DNA of 64,000 bases from Atlantibacter sp. RC6 (GTDB taxonomy: Bacteria; Pseudomonadota; Gammaproteobacteria; Enterobacterales; Enterobacteriaceae): NCBI RefSeq assembly GCF_014193285.1, contig NZ_JACHZE010000004.1:124001-188000 (forward strand), in the 5' to 3' direction. Below the pieces are notes generated by a model. The model saw only the letters and a list, made by a program, of their open reading frames with translations. It did not search any database and was not told where the DNA came from. Shown here in pieces: positions 52,054 to 61,546 of the stretch (position 1 is its first letter; each line of letters opens with the position of its first letter). A program made the position numbers and the translations under genes.

Positions 52054-52224
52054 ATGTTTTCGCATTGGCTGGTTCATAAACAGGGCGCGATAAACGATCT
52101 TTTTTTCCCGGTACGCATTGGTAATAAGCTTTGCCTGATCCTGCGCAAAGGCGGGGTAATATATAAACCCGCCGGCTGGCTAAAAAAGGAAAAACATCAT
52201 CTGTTCAGGCTGAATAAATTTTGA
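52054..52224 (+). CDS. Small basic protein (56 residues), unknown
   Basis: From ATG 52054, preceded by TGGAG; an in-frame ATG at 52042 is possible. It starts MFSHWLVHKQGAINDLFFPV, is followed by a strand-rich segment and has a Lys-rich C-terminus. Its end overlaps the 3' end of the diguanylate cyclase gene by 20 bp on the opposite strand. Unrecognised; moderate support only. Confidence 0.4.
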   Translation: MFSHWLVHKQGAINDLFFPVRIGNKLCLILRKGGVIYKPAGWLKKEKHHLFRLNKF

Positions 52225-52969
52225 GTGTCCGGGTTTCACCGACGCCGCGAAAAAAAGCGTCATGCAACGCCACCTGATTTCGCCCCCGGTGTTTAGCGCA
52301 ATAGAGCGCGGTATCCGCCGCGCTGTATAACGATTCAAAATCACTGTCGCGTAAACCGAGGCTGACGCCAATACTGGCAGTCACTAATTGCCCCGGCAGC
52401 GCATCCAGCGGCGAGGCGTTTAACGACGCGTGGATATAACCCGCCGTAATCATCGCATCCTCAATCCGCGCATTCGGTAACAGAATGGTAAACTCTTCAC
52501 CTCCCACCCGGCCAATAGCGGCAAATTCCGGCACCGCGCGGCGAACCCGCGCCACCAGCGAGCAAATCACTTTATCGCCCATCGGGTGGCCGTGCTCATC
52601 GTTGATGCGTTTGAAATGGTCGATATCCAGCAGGATCAGCGCCACATTGCCCTGGGTCAGCGCCTGGTTAATCTGATTGATGATGGCGCTGCGGTTAAAC
52701 ACCGCCGTGAGCGGATCGTGAGTGGCTTCGTATTCCAGCTGTTTCGCCAGCTGTTGCAACTGTTCGTTGATGCGGTTTAGCTCGCGCTCCGCGCGGTCGC
52801 TGCGCGAGATAAGCCGGTAAGATTCGCGGATCAGGCGCTGATAGCGCAGAGCCAGCACCAGCAACTCTTCGCGGCAGGCGTCCGCAGGCAGCGAAGCGTT
52901 GGCGGCAGCTTCCCGCGCCTCTTCCAGCACCGAAAATTCATCCCTGAACAGTTCGTTAATATCTAACAT
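52205..52969 (-). CDS. siaD: Diguanylate cyclase, SiaD-like
   Basis: 254 residues. An N-terminal helical coiled region (about 1-85; RAERELNRINEQLQQLAKQL) precedes the GGDEF domain with DPLTAVFNRSA, the metal Asp in LLDIDHFKRIND and the active GGEEF. No RxxD inhibitory site lies at the usual distance before GGEEF, so product inhibition is not expected. Last gene of a four-gene operon, overlapping the SiaC-like gene by 7 nt. In Pseudomonas aeruginosa SiaD makes c-di-GMP when bound by unphosphorylated SiaC. Confidence 0.85.
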   Translation of the reverse strand: MLDINELFRDEFSVLEEAREAAANASLPADACREELLVLALRYQRLIRESYRLISRSDRAERELNRINEQLQQLAKQLEYEATHDPLTAVFNRSAIINQINQALTQGNVALILLDIDHFKRINDEHGHPMGDKVICSLVARVRRAVPEFAAIGRVGGEEFTILLPNARIEDAMITAGYIHASLNASPLDALPGQLVTASIGVSLGLRDSDFESLYSAADTALYCAKHRGRNQVALHDAFFRGVGETRTLKIYSA

Positions 52970-53379
52970 GCGCTTAAATCCGCAATCGGCGTGACATTCA
53001 GCGCCGGGAAATCAAGGCTCAACTCCTGGCCGAACTCTTCGGAAATATCATCCTCAACGTCGTAATACCAGTACAAATGGCACGGTTTGCCGGCCTGCGC
53101 AAAGCGGTTCAGGCAGTCGAATAACTCAAACAGCAGTTTGGTGCTGGAGCTGTTGAAGTAGCTCAGCGCCACGTGGATCTCCACGCTGTGGGGCGCGGCG
53201 GCGCGCGCCTGTAGCCAGGTGTCAACCGCCTCCAGCAGCGGGCGAAAAAACGCGGCGGCGTTTTCCGGATAGGCTTCGCCTTTTATCATCAGGCGGCAGG
53301 CCGCAAAGTCAAAATGGACTTCCGGCGTAGAGTGCGTGGCGGCAAGCGCAATGGACGGGGTTAACGTAGTATCAGTCAT
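52963..53379 (-). CDS. siaC: SiaC-like phospho-switch protein (DUF1987)
   Basis: 138 residues. DUF1987 features: VHFDFAACRLMIKGEAYPEN at the start and the helix-leading LSYFNSSSTKLLFELFD. The Ser/Thr cluster (S77-T80) aligns with the region of the threonine that SiaB phosphorylates in P. aeruginosa SiaC. This protein would activate the cyclase in the unphosphorylated state. It overlaps both neighbours by 7-8 nt. Confidence 0.85.
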   Translation of the reverse strand: MTDTTLTPSIALAATHSTPEVHFDFAACRLMIKGEAYPENAAAFFRPLLEAVDTWLQARAAAPHSVEIHVALSYFNSSSTKLLFELFDCLNRFAQAGKPCHLYWYYDVEDDISEEFGQELSLDFPALNVTPIADLSAC

Positions 53380-53953
53380 GGCAAAAGGTTGCCTTCAGGT
53401 GGAAGGCGGACAATGGGCTGGCCGCCAGTGGATGTAAGCGATATTCCAGCGGTTCGCTGGTGTCTCGCGCCATCGTCAGCAAGCCGATATTGGCTCCTTT
53501 GCTGGTCGGCGGCGCTTCGCTGCGCAGGCCCTGTTTCCAGGCCTGTTTAATTTCTTCCTGGGTCATGGTGCGCAAGACTTCCAGGTTGGTCTGAAGTAAT
53601 GAGGACGCCTCCTCGCTCACCAGATTGGCGGTTTCCAGGTAGTAGTGGCGATGATCGGTGTGGAAGCACAGCGAGCCGAAGCGCAGCTCCTCCTGGCCGG
53701 TACACAGATAGCGTTCATCCGACGAGTAGCGGACAATGTTCTGCCCCATCTCGACAAATACCGAAAACAGCCGACGGCGTATCGCCGACGAGGATTCGTG
53801 CTTATCCAGCCAGACCCGAATCACCTCCCCCATCGCAATAATGTTCTGTTGGGAAAAATAGCCGGTATAAAACAGCGCAACATCGCTGTGGCGCGACAGC
53901 CCGAACAGGGGCATCAGCACGGCTTCTTTTACCTGAATATCGTTCATTTTCAT
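53372..53953 (-). CDS. siaB: SiaB-like kinase (GHKL-type fold)
   Basis: About 193 residues. Three clustered ATG codons (53959, 53953, 53947) are possible; 53953 is best spaced from GGTGAG. The N-box-like helix FSVFVEMGQNIVRYSSDE and a Gly-rich GANIGLLTMAR resemble the ATP site of SiaB/DUF6272 proteins, which phosphorylate SiaC on Thr. It lies between the phosphatase and the SiaC-like gene, as in siaABCD. Confidence 0.82.
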   Translation of the reverse strand: MKMNDIQVKEAVLMPLFGLSRHSDVALFYTGYFSQQNIIAMGEVIRVWLDKHESSSAIRRRLFSVFVEMGQNIVRYSSDERYLCTGQEELRFGSLCFHTDHRHYYLETANLVSEEASSLLQTNLEVLRTMTQEEIKQAWKQGLRSEAPPTSKGANIGLLTMARDTSEPLEYRLHPLAASPLSAFHLKATFCHD

Positions 53954-53960
53954 CTGCATC

Positions 53961-55181
53961 TCACCAGCGAAAGCCAAACCATGTCATGTCGTCCCGGCAT
54001 ATCTGTTCGCCCTGCCAGCTTTTTAGCGCCGCCAGCAGCGCGTCGGAGCGTTGCGCCATTGGCCGTTCGCGCTCCTGCAACAGCAGCGCCTGGATACGTT
54101 TCTTACCCAACATGATCCCACGCTCGCCGCCAGGCTGATCGGTGACGCCATCGCTGACAATCAGCACCTGATCGCCGCGCCTGAGCGGACAGCAATGGCG
54201 CTGCCACTGATAGTCCGACGGGGTATCGATATAGCCCAGGCCCTGGCGATCGCCGCCGAGTACGGCCACCGCATCCGCGTCGCTCGCCAGTTGAAAGGCG
54301 TGCATCTGCGCATTGGCCCATATCAGCTGCTGGTTATCGGTGTCGACAAACAGCGCGATAGCGTCGCAGCCGTCATTGGACTGGCTTTTTTCGGCGCTGG
54401 GCTGGAGTTGGCTCAGGGTTTGTTTGATGTGCTGATTAATAATGCTCAGCAGGCGCTCCGGCTCGTGGGGCGGTGCCTGGGTCAGCGCTTTTTCCAGCGC
54501 CGAGGAGAAAATAAAGGTCATAAACGCGCCCGGCACGCCATGGCCGGTACAGTCCGCCACCACCTGAAGCCAGCCGTGTTCGAACGGGTAAAAGGCGTAG
54601 ATATCGCCGCCCACGCAGTCGCGCGGATGCCAGTACAGACACCAGTCATCAAGGTGGCTTTCTATCGACTGGCGCGAGCGGTTGAGCATCGATTCCTGAA
54701 TCACCCTGGCGTACTCAATGCTCTGCATAATTTGCTGGTGCTGTTTCGCCTGGCGTTCAGAGACGGTTTTAATCAGGTCGATACCCAGCCCGATACCCAC
54801 ATATTGGCCCTCGTCGGTGAGGATAAAACCTTCCGTTACCGCTTTATCGCCGGTTTCGATCACCCGCTCCGCCAGATAATCCAGCCCGGCGTCGGCCTCG
54901 ACAATCAGCGGTGTTTTATCCATAAACGCGATGCAGCTTTTCTGATCGTACAGTTCATGAAAGAACGGGCGGCTCATCTGGGAGAGGAAAATATGGCGGT
55001 TGATCATGCCGATGGGCCGGTTCAGCTCCAGCACCGGCAGGCCAATCAACGATTTGTGGTGAGTAAACAGCGCCATAACCTGTTGGTTACTGGACGAGGG
55101 CGTCACGTGCGGCACCACGATACGCAGCATTCCTGCGTTCAGTTCACGTGACGAAGAAACCATTGCCAGAGGTAAATCCAT
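53961..55181 (-). CDS. siaA: SiaA-like PP2C/SpoIIE phosphatase with CBS-like N-terminus
   Basis: 406 residues. N-terminal region (about 20-140) looks like a CBS-domain pair (VPHVTPSSSNQQVMALF, GLPVLELNRPIGMI, EGFILTDEGQYVGIG). A helical linker (142-170) leads to a PP2C-type phosphatase domain with the metal-binding Asp residues in GGDIYAF (D193), VADCTGHG (D210), VSDGVTD and CRDDMTW. P. aeruginosa SiaA instead has a membrane sensor with HAMP. No membrane segment is present here, so the input must be cytoplasmic, perhaps a nucleotide. First gene of the operon. Confidence 0.85.
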   Translation of the reverse strand: MDLPLAMVSSSRELNAGMLRIVVPHVTPSSSNQQVMALFTHHKSLIGLPVLELNRPIGMINRHIFLSQMSRPFFHELYDQKSCIAFMDKTPLIVEADAGLDYLAERVIETGDKAVTEGFILTDEGQYVGIGLGIDLIKTVSERQAKQHQQIMQSIEYARVIQESMLNRSRQSIESHLDDWCLYWHPRDCVGGDIYAFYPFEHGWLQVVADCTGHGVPGAFMTFIFSSALEKALTQAPPHEPERLLSIINQHIKQTLSQLQPSAEKSQSNDGCDAIALFVDTDNQQLIWANAQMHAFQLASDADAVAVLGGDRQGLGYIDTPSDYQWQRHCCPLRRGDQVLIVSDGVTDQPGGERGIMLGKKRIQALLLQERERPMAQRSDALLAALKSWQGEQICRDDMTWFGFRW

Positions 55182-55259
55182 GATGGATGATGACTCATTA
55201 CCGTAAGAATTATCTCAGGGTATGAGGCAATTGTGACAGTTTTATCTCAGCGGCGCGGC

Positions 55260-55273
55260 TTGGTTAAAATCAA
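55260..55273. promoter_or_regulatory. FNR-like palindrome upstream of siaA
   Basis: TTGGT-TAAA-ATCAA differs from the FNR consensus TTGAT-N4-ATCAA at one base. It lies 79 bp upstream of the siaA start. It may tie the operon to oxygen; chance occurrence in AT-rich DNA is possible. Confidence 0.3.
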
Positions 55274-55959
55274 GATAAAATAATCACATAACCAAAATCA
55301 CGCCGCGTCGTCGCTACTGATAAAAGCGCGCCATCATCAGCATCACTGTGACAGCATTTTCGGTGAATCGATCACTTTCGCCTGCGGCACGGCCTAATAA
55401 ATCAAATAAAGAACGTTACGCTGAATCGAGTCACATCGCCCCGCTTCGCAGGTTTATTTTTCAGAATAGAGATTGACTCGCTCCGGCATTTTCACACGCT
55501 AACATGCCGTTATTTTTTCAGATATTGACGGTCTGGCCGATTATTTAACAATTTATCGGTAATTAAAAAAGCAAAATGGATGAATAATTTAACTGCGGAA
55601 AATACTCCCTTTTAAGTATATTTTTTCACGCCACAAAGCACGCCTTCTTATCGCTAAAAAAATAGCCAGAAAGATTTAACTTAAATCGCTTAATTTTCAT
55701 AGGATTAATACCATAAAAATTATCATTCCTCTGTTTTAACTAGCTGTGTTCGGCCATTTTTATCTTATGCTCAACATGTAATCCGCTTTAACAACGCTAT
55801 TTGAGATCACAAAACGTCCCCCACCCGGTAACACCCACCCTACAAATTGACCTTGAACAAAAATAGACCTTTTTGTCTGTGATAATTTTCGCACGGCAAT
55901 TTCTGCAATGTGGTGCTTTTCCAACACCCAACACCTGGGAAATTTCTCCGGCTAATAAC

Positions 55960-55975
55960 TAACCATTAATGAGTA
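55960..55975. promoter_or_regulatory. Candidate NarL/NarP 7-2-7 site of fdnG
   Basis: TAACCAT-TA-ATGAGTA fits the 7-2-7 inverted heptamer pattern (TACYYMT) with one mismatch in the left arm. E. coli fdnG is activated by phospho-NarL and FNR, so a site here is expected. A weak FNR-like TTGACCTTGAACAA lies at 55847. Confidence 0.45.
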
Positions 55976-56110
55976 ATTAATTTTAGTTAGCGGCAGGATT
56001 ATTTCACTGGCATCACCCTTTACCAATAAAGATGAACAGAAAATAACCTCTGTTTTTGGTTGAGGAATGAGGTTCAAAACAAAAACATTCACCATCACAT
56101 GGGGTAAACA

Positions 56111-59100
56111 ATGGATGTGAATCGCAGGCAATTTTTCCGGATTTGCGCCGGTGGCCTGGCAGGTACCACCGTTGCCGCTCTGGGATTTGCGCCCAAAACG
56201 GCACTGGCGGGTATTCGCGACTATAAATTGTTGCGCTCGACCGAAACCCGCAATACCTGTACCTATTGTTCCGTTGGCTGCGGATTATTGATGTACAGCC
56301 TCGGCGACGGCTCAATGAACGCGAAATCCGCGCTGTTCCACGTCGAAGGGGATCCGGACCATCCGGTGAGCCGCGGCGCGCTGTGCCCGAAAGGCGCAGG
56401 GTTGCTGGATTACGTTCATAGCGAAGGCCGTCTGCGCTACCCGGAATACCGGGCGCCGGGCTCGGATAAATGGCAGCGCATCAGTTGGGACGACGCCTTC
56501 AACCGCATTACGCGGCTGATGAAAGCGGACCGCGACGCTAACTTTATCGAGCAAAACGCGGCGGGCACCACGGTGAACCGCTGGGTCACCACCGGCATGC
56601 TGTGCGCGTCTGCCGCCAGCAACGAAACCGGGATGCTGACCCAGAAATTCGCACGTTCCTTAGGGATGGTGGCGGTAGATAACCAGGCGCGCGTCTGACA
56701 CGGACCAACGGTAGCAAGTCTTGCTCCAACATTTGGTCGCGGTGCGATGACCAACCACTGGGTTGATATCAAAAACGCCAACGTCGTGATGGTGATGGGC
56801 GGTAACGCCGCTGAAGCGCATCCGGTGGGTTTCCGCTGGGCGATGGAAGCGAAAAACAACAATGACGCTACGCTGATCGTGGTCGACCCGCGCTTTACGC
56901 GCACGGCGTCGGTTGCCGATCTCTATGTCCCCATTCGTTCCGGTACTGACATTACATTCCTGTCAGGGGTTTTGCTGTACCTGATCGAAAACAACAAGAT
57001 TAACGCCGAATACGTTAAGCACTACACCAACGCGAATCTGCTGGTGCGTGAAGACTATTCCTTTGAGGATGGTCTGTTCAGCGGCTATGACGCGGAAAAA
57101 CGTCGCTACGATAAAACCACCTGGAACTATCAGTTCGACGAAAACGGCTACGCCTTGCGCGACGAGACGCTGACCCACCCGCGCTGCGTCTGGAACCTGT
57201 TGAAACAGCACGTTTCCCGTTACACCCCGGAGATGGTGGAGAAAATCTGCGGCACGCCGAAGGCGGACTTCCTGAAAGTATGTGAAGTGCTGGCCTCCAC
57301 CAGCGCCCCGGATCGTACCACCACGTTCCTGTATGCCCTTGGCTGGACGCAGCACACCGTCGGCGCGCAGAACATCCGCACCATGGCGATGATCCAGCTG
57401 CTGCTCGGCAACATGGGTATGGCGGGCGGCGGCGTAAACGCCCTGCGCGGCCACTCCAACATTCAGGGTCTGACCGACCTCGGACTGCTGTCCACCAGCC
57501 TGCCGGGTTATTTGACGCTGCCGTCGGAGAAGCAAGCCGATCTGGAAAGTTATCTGAAGGCCAATACGCCGGTGGCGACATTGCCGAATCAGGTGAACTA
57601 CTGGAGCAACTATCCGAAATTCTTCGTCAGCCTGATGAAGTCATTCTATGGCGATGATGCCCAGAAAGAGAACCAGTGGGGTTATGACTGGCTACCGAAG
57701 TGGGACCAGGTTTACGACGCCATGAAGTACTTCGACATGATGGATCGCGGCGAAGTGAACGGGTACATCTGCCAGGGCTTTAACCCGGTGGCGTCACTGC
57801 CGGATAAAAACAAGATCGTCAGCCGCCTCAGCAAGCTGAAATACCTGATCGTCATCGACCCGCTGGTTACCGAAACCAGTAACTTTTGGCAGAACCACGG
57901 CGAGATGAACGATGTCGATCCAGCGAGCATTCAAACCGAAGTGTTCCGCCTGCCGTCGACCTGTTTCGCGGAAGAGGACGGCTCCATCGCCAACTCCGGC
58001 CGTTGGTTGCAGTGGCACTGGAAAGCGGCGGATGCCCCTGGCGAAGCGCTGAACGACGGGGAGATCCTCGCGGGCCTGTACCATCGCCTGCGCGAGCTGT
58101 ACCGCAGCGAAGGCGGCAAAGGCGTAGAGCCGCTGCTGAAAATGAGCTGGTCTTACAAACGCCCGGATCACCCGGAATCGGCGGAAGTCGCTAAAGAGAA
58201 CAACGGCGTGGCGCTGGCGGATCTGTACGATCCGAACGGCAACCTGCTGGCGAAGAAAGGCGAGTTGCTGAACTCGTTTGCGCTGATGCGCGACGACGGC
58301 ACCACCGCCTCTTCCTGCTGGATTTACGCCGGTAGCTGGACCGAGAAAGGCAACCAGATGGCGAACCGCGACAACAGCGATCCGTCCGGTCTGGGCAATA
58401 CCCTCGGCTGGGCCTGGGCGTGGCCGCTCAACCGCCGCATCATTTATAACCGCGCGTCCGCCGATCCGATGGGTAAACCCTGGGACAGCAAACGCATGCT
58501 GATCAAATGGAACGGCAGCAAGTGGGTCGGGAACGATATCCCGGACTACAACACCGCCGCGCCAGGCAGCGGCACCGGTCCGTTTATCATGCAGCCGGAA
58601 GGGCTGGGCCGCCTGTTCGCCATCGACAAAATGGCGGAAGGGCCGTTCCCGGAACACTACGAGCCGGTGGAAACGCCGATTGGCACCAACCCGCTGCACC
58701 CGAACGTGGTGTCCAACCCGGCGGCGCGCCTGTTGCCGGAAGACGCCAAACGTATCGGCGATCGCAACGCGTTCCCGTATGTGGGCACCACGTACCGTTT
58801 AACCGAGCATTTCCACACCTGGACCAAGCATGCGTTGCTCAACGCCATTGCCCAGCCGGAGCAGTTCGTGGAAATCAGCGAAACCCTCGCGCAAGCGAAA
58901 GGCATCGCCAGCGGCGATACGGTGAAGGTCAGCAGCAAGCGCGGGTTTATCCGGGCGGTTGCGGTGGTGACGCCGCGTCTGCAGGTTCTGAACGTGGACG
59001 GCAAGCAGGTTGAAACCGTGGGTATCCCGCTGCACTGGGGCTTTGAAGGCACCGCGCGCAAGGGTTATCTGGCGAACACCCTGACGCCGCCGGTCGGTGA

Positions 59101-59158
59101 TGCTAACTCACAGACGCCGGAGTACAAGGCGTTCCTGGTTAACATTGAGAAGGCGTAA
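56111..59158 (+). CDS. fdnG: Formate dehydrogenase-N major subunit FdnG (selenoprotein)
   Basis: 1015 residues including selenocysteine 196, encoded by TGA at 56696-56698; the frame is the same before and after, with [19 protein letters not shown] as in E. coli. A Tat signal ([12 protein letters not shown]) directs export, and a [4Fe-4S] site uses CTYCSVGCG plus CPKGAG. It binds bis-MGD molybdenum and oxidises formate in the periplasm, passing electrons to FdnH. Automatic callers may split it at the TGA into 56111-56698 and 56747-59158. First gene of fdnGHI. Confidence 0.97.
56699..56741 (+). promoter_or_regulatory. Bacterial SECIS element of fdnG
   Basis: Directly after the TGA, CGGACCAA pairs with TTGGTCGC-type sequence and an apical helix GGTAGCAAG-TC-TTGCTCC presents the GU-containing loop recognised by SelB. 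It agrees with the known E. coli fdnG hairpin. Confidence 0.88.
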
Positions 59159-59169
59159 GGGGCGAACTC

Positions 59170-60057
59170 ATGTCAATGCAATCTCAGGACATTATTAAAC
59201 GTTCCGCCACCAACGGAATGACCCCGCCGCCTCAGGCGCGTGACTTCAAGGAAGAGGTCGCCAAGCTTATCGACGTCTCCACCTGTATCGGCTGTAAAGC
59301 CTGCCAGGTGGCGTGCTCGGAGTGGAATGACATCCGCGCTGAGGTCGGTCACTGCGTGGGCGTCTACGACAACCCGACGGACCTGTCCGCCAAAGCCTGG
59401 ACGGTGATGCGCTTTAGCGAAACCCGCGCCAACGGCAAGCTGGAGTGGCTGATCCGTAAAGACGGCTGTATGCACTGCGAAGATCCGGGCTGCCTGAAGG
59501 CGTGCCCGTCTGCGGGGGCGATTATCCAGTACGCCAACGGCATCGTCGATTTTCAGTCGGAACACTGCATCGGTTGCGGTTACTGCATCGCGGGTTGCCC
59601 ATTCAACGTGCCGCGCCTCAATCCGCAAGACAACCGGGTCTATAAATGCACCCTGTGCGTCGACCGGGTGAGCGTGGGCCAGGAGCCGGCGTGCGTGAAA
59701 ACCTGCCCGACGGGCGCGATCCACTTCGGCACCAAGAAAGAGATGCTGGAAGTGGCGAGCGAGCGCGTGGAGAAACTGAAAAAACGCGGCTACCCGCACG
59801 CGGGTATTTACGACCCGGCGGGCGTGGGCGGCACTCACGTGATTTACGTGCTGCACCACAATGACCAGCCGGAGCTGTATCACGGCCTGCCGAAAGATCC
59901 GCAAATCGATACGCCGATAAGCCTGTGGAAAGGGCTCCTCAAACCGCTTTCCGCTGCGGGCTTTATCGCGACCTTCGCCGGTCTGATTTTCCACTACGTG
60001 GGCGTCGGTCCGAACAAGGAAGTCGATGACGACGAAGAGGAGGAGCACCATGACTAA
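59170..60057 (+). CDS. fdnH: Formate dehydrogenase-N iron-sulfur subunit FdnH
   Basis: 295 residues. Four ferredoxin-type Cys clusters: [35 protein letters not shown] and CTLCVDR-CVKTC. One C-terminal membrane anchor (about 250-272) precedes an acidic tail. It moves electrons from the molybdenum subunit to cytochrome b FdnI. Gap of 11 bp after fdnG; 8-nt overlap with fdnI. Confidence 0.97.
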   Translation: MSMQSQDIIKRSATNGMTPPPQARDFKEEVAKLIDVSTCIGCKACQVACSEWNDIRAEVGHCVGVYDNPTDLSAKAWTVMRFSETRANGKLEWLIRKDGCMHCEDPGCLKACPSAGAIIQYANGIVDFQSEHCIGCGYCIAGCPFNVPRLNPQDNRVYKCTLCVDRVSVGQEPACVKTCPTGAIHFGTKKEMLEVASERVEKLKKRGYPHAGIYDPAGVGGTHVIYVLHHNDQPELYHGLPKDPQIDTPISLWKGLLKPLSAAGFIATFAGLIFHYVGVGPNKEVDDDEEEEHHD

Positions 60058-60691
60058 GAAAAGTAAGATGATCGTTCGGACCAGCTTTATCGACCGGGCG
60101 TGTCACTGGACGGTGGTGATCTGCTTTTTCCTGGTGGCGTTATCGGGCATCGCGCTGTTTTTCCCGACCCTGCAATGGCTGACGCAAACCTTCGGGACAC
60201 CGCAGATGGGGCGTATTCTGCACCCCTTCTTCGGCGTGCTGATTTTCTTCGCGCTGATGTTTATGTTTGTTCGCTTCGTCAAACATAACATCCCGGACAA
60301 GCAGGATTTGCCGTGGCTGAAGAACATTGTGGAAGTGCTGAAAGGCAACGAACATCATGTGGCGGATGTGGGCAAATACAATGCCGGGCAGAAAATGATG
60401 TTCTGGAGCATCATGAGCATGATTTTCGTGCTGCTGGTGACCGGCATTATTATCTGGCGTCCGTACTTCACGCACTTCTTCCCGATGTGGATCGTGCGCT
60501 GGAGTCTGCTGATCCACGCGCTGTCGGCCATCGTGCTGATCCATGCGATCCTGATCCATATGTATATGGCGTTCTGGGTCAAAGGATCGATTAAAGGCAT
60601 GATCGAAGGGAAAGTCAGCCGCCGCTGGGCGGCTAAACACCACCCGCGCTGGTATCGCAAAGTTCAGAAAGCGGAAGACGCTCAGGAGTAA
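60050..60691 (+). CDS. fdnI: Formate dehydrogenase-N cytochrome b556 subunit FdnI
   Basis: 213 residues from ATG 60050 (GAGGAGG site). Four membrane helices. Heme-ligand His residues are in [18 protein letters not shown] and [23 protein letters not shown]. It reduces menaquinone on the cytoplasmic side of the membrane, completing the proton-motive formate-nitrate redox loop. Confidence 0.96.
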   Translation: MTKKSKMIVRTSFIDRACHWTVVICFFLVALSGIALFFPTLQWLTQTFGTPQMGRILHPFFGVLIFFALMFMFVRFVKHNIPDKQDLPWLKNIVEVLKGNEHHVADVGKYNAGQKMMFWSIMSMIFVLLVTGIIIWRPYFTHFFPMWIVRWSLLIHALSAIVLIHAILIHMYMAFWVKGSIKGMIEGKVSRRWAAKHHPRWYRKVQKAEDAQE

Positions 60692-60712
60692 TGAGCGGGC
60701 TTAATAAATAAC

Positions 60713-60740
60713 AACGGCGCCTGATGAGGGCGCCGTTTTT
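60713..60740 (+). terminator. fdnGHI terminator
   Basis: AACGGCGCC / GGCGCCGTT stem with 7-nt loop followed by a T run, 22 bp past fdnI. It separates the operon from the two-component genes. Confidence 0.9.
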
Positions 60741-60814
60741 GTTTAAACAAAATGTGATAACTCGTCGGCGGCTTACTGTGTATGCTTTTTGGGTGTTAGC
60801 GTGTACAGGAGCGG

Positions 60815-61546
60815 ATGATGGATAAAACAAAGCGCATTTTGCTGGTCGAAGATGATGAGGATATCGCGCAGCTGCTCCAGTTGAATTTACGCGACGAAGG
60901 CTATCTGATTACCCATGAAAGCCACGGCGGGCGGGCGCTTGAGCGGCTCGATCAACACGCCTGGGATGTCGTGATCCTCGACCTGATGCTGCCGGAGGTA
61001 GACGGGCTGGAGATTTGCCGCCGCATCCGCATGATGACCCGTTATCTGCCCGTGATTATTATCAGCGCCCGTACCAGCGAAATGCACCGGGTATCGGGCC
61101 TGGAAATGGGCGCCGACGATTATCTGGCAAAACCGTTTTCCATACTGGAGCTGGTCGCGCGGGTTAACGCGCTGCTGCGCCGCCAGGAGGCAATGGCGAT
61201 GAATTTGCGTCTCGACGCCGGTACGCTCGCTTTGGGCGGTTTAACCATCGATCCGCTGGCGCGTGCCGTTAACCTGCGCGGCAGGGATATCGAATTAACG
61301 CCGCGCGAATTCGAGCTGCTTTATTTTCTGGCCCGCCATCCCGGCACCGTCTTTTCAAGGTTGAACTTACTTGAGCAGGTATGGGGTTATCAGCACGACG
61401 GCTATGAGCATACGGTGAATACGCATATCAACCGGCTGCGCATTAAAATCGAACGTGATCCCTCCGAACCTGAATATATTCTCACCGTATGGGGCAAAGG
61501 GTATAAATTCACCAGCGCCAGCCCGCAGGGAATTGTCGATGCGTAA
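60815..61546 (+). CDS. OmpR/PhoB-family response regulator, unassigned
   Basis: 243 residues. Receiver domain with acidic pocket LLVEDDEDI, phospho-acceptor Asp in VVILDLMLPEVDG (about D56), Thr/Ser in IISARTSE and Lys in LAKPFS. The C-terminal winged helix has LTPREFELLYFLARHPG and VNTHINRLRIKIE. It overlaps its kinase gene by 8 nt. I cannot match it to a named E. coli system. Targets are unknown; it is not part of the fdn transcript. Confidence 0.9.
   Translation: MMDKTKRILLVEDDEDIAQLLQLNLRDEGYLITHESHGGRALERLDQHAWDVVILDLMLPEVDGLEICRRIRMMTRYLPVIIISARTSEMHRVSGLEMGADDYLAKPFSILELVARVNALLRRQEAMAMNLRLDAGTLALGGLTIDPLARAVNLRGRDIELTPREFELLYFLARHPGTVFSRLNLLEQVWGYQHDGYEHTVNTHINRLRIKIERDPSEPEYILTVWGKGYKFTSASPQGIVDA

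Larger units (their letters stand above)
55182..56110. other. 930-bp intergenic region siaA / fdnG
   Basis: Large AT-rich non-coding stretch between divergent operons. It should hold the siaA promoter on the left and the nitrate/anaerobiosis-controlled fdnG promoter on the right; candidate sites are listed separately. I find no convincing ORF or structured RNA in it. Confidence 0.6.

Noticed and set aside
53599-55151. Long plus-strand ORFs opposite the sia-like operon (for example 54051-55151)
   Set aside because: Products are Arg/Leu/His-rich without domains, typical of the antisense frame of GC-rich genes, while the minus strand encodes clear families.
59173-60051. 292-codon minus-strand ORF opposite fdnH
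   Set aside because: Antisense shadow of a conserved iron-sulfur protein; no ribosome site or recognisable domain.
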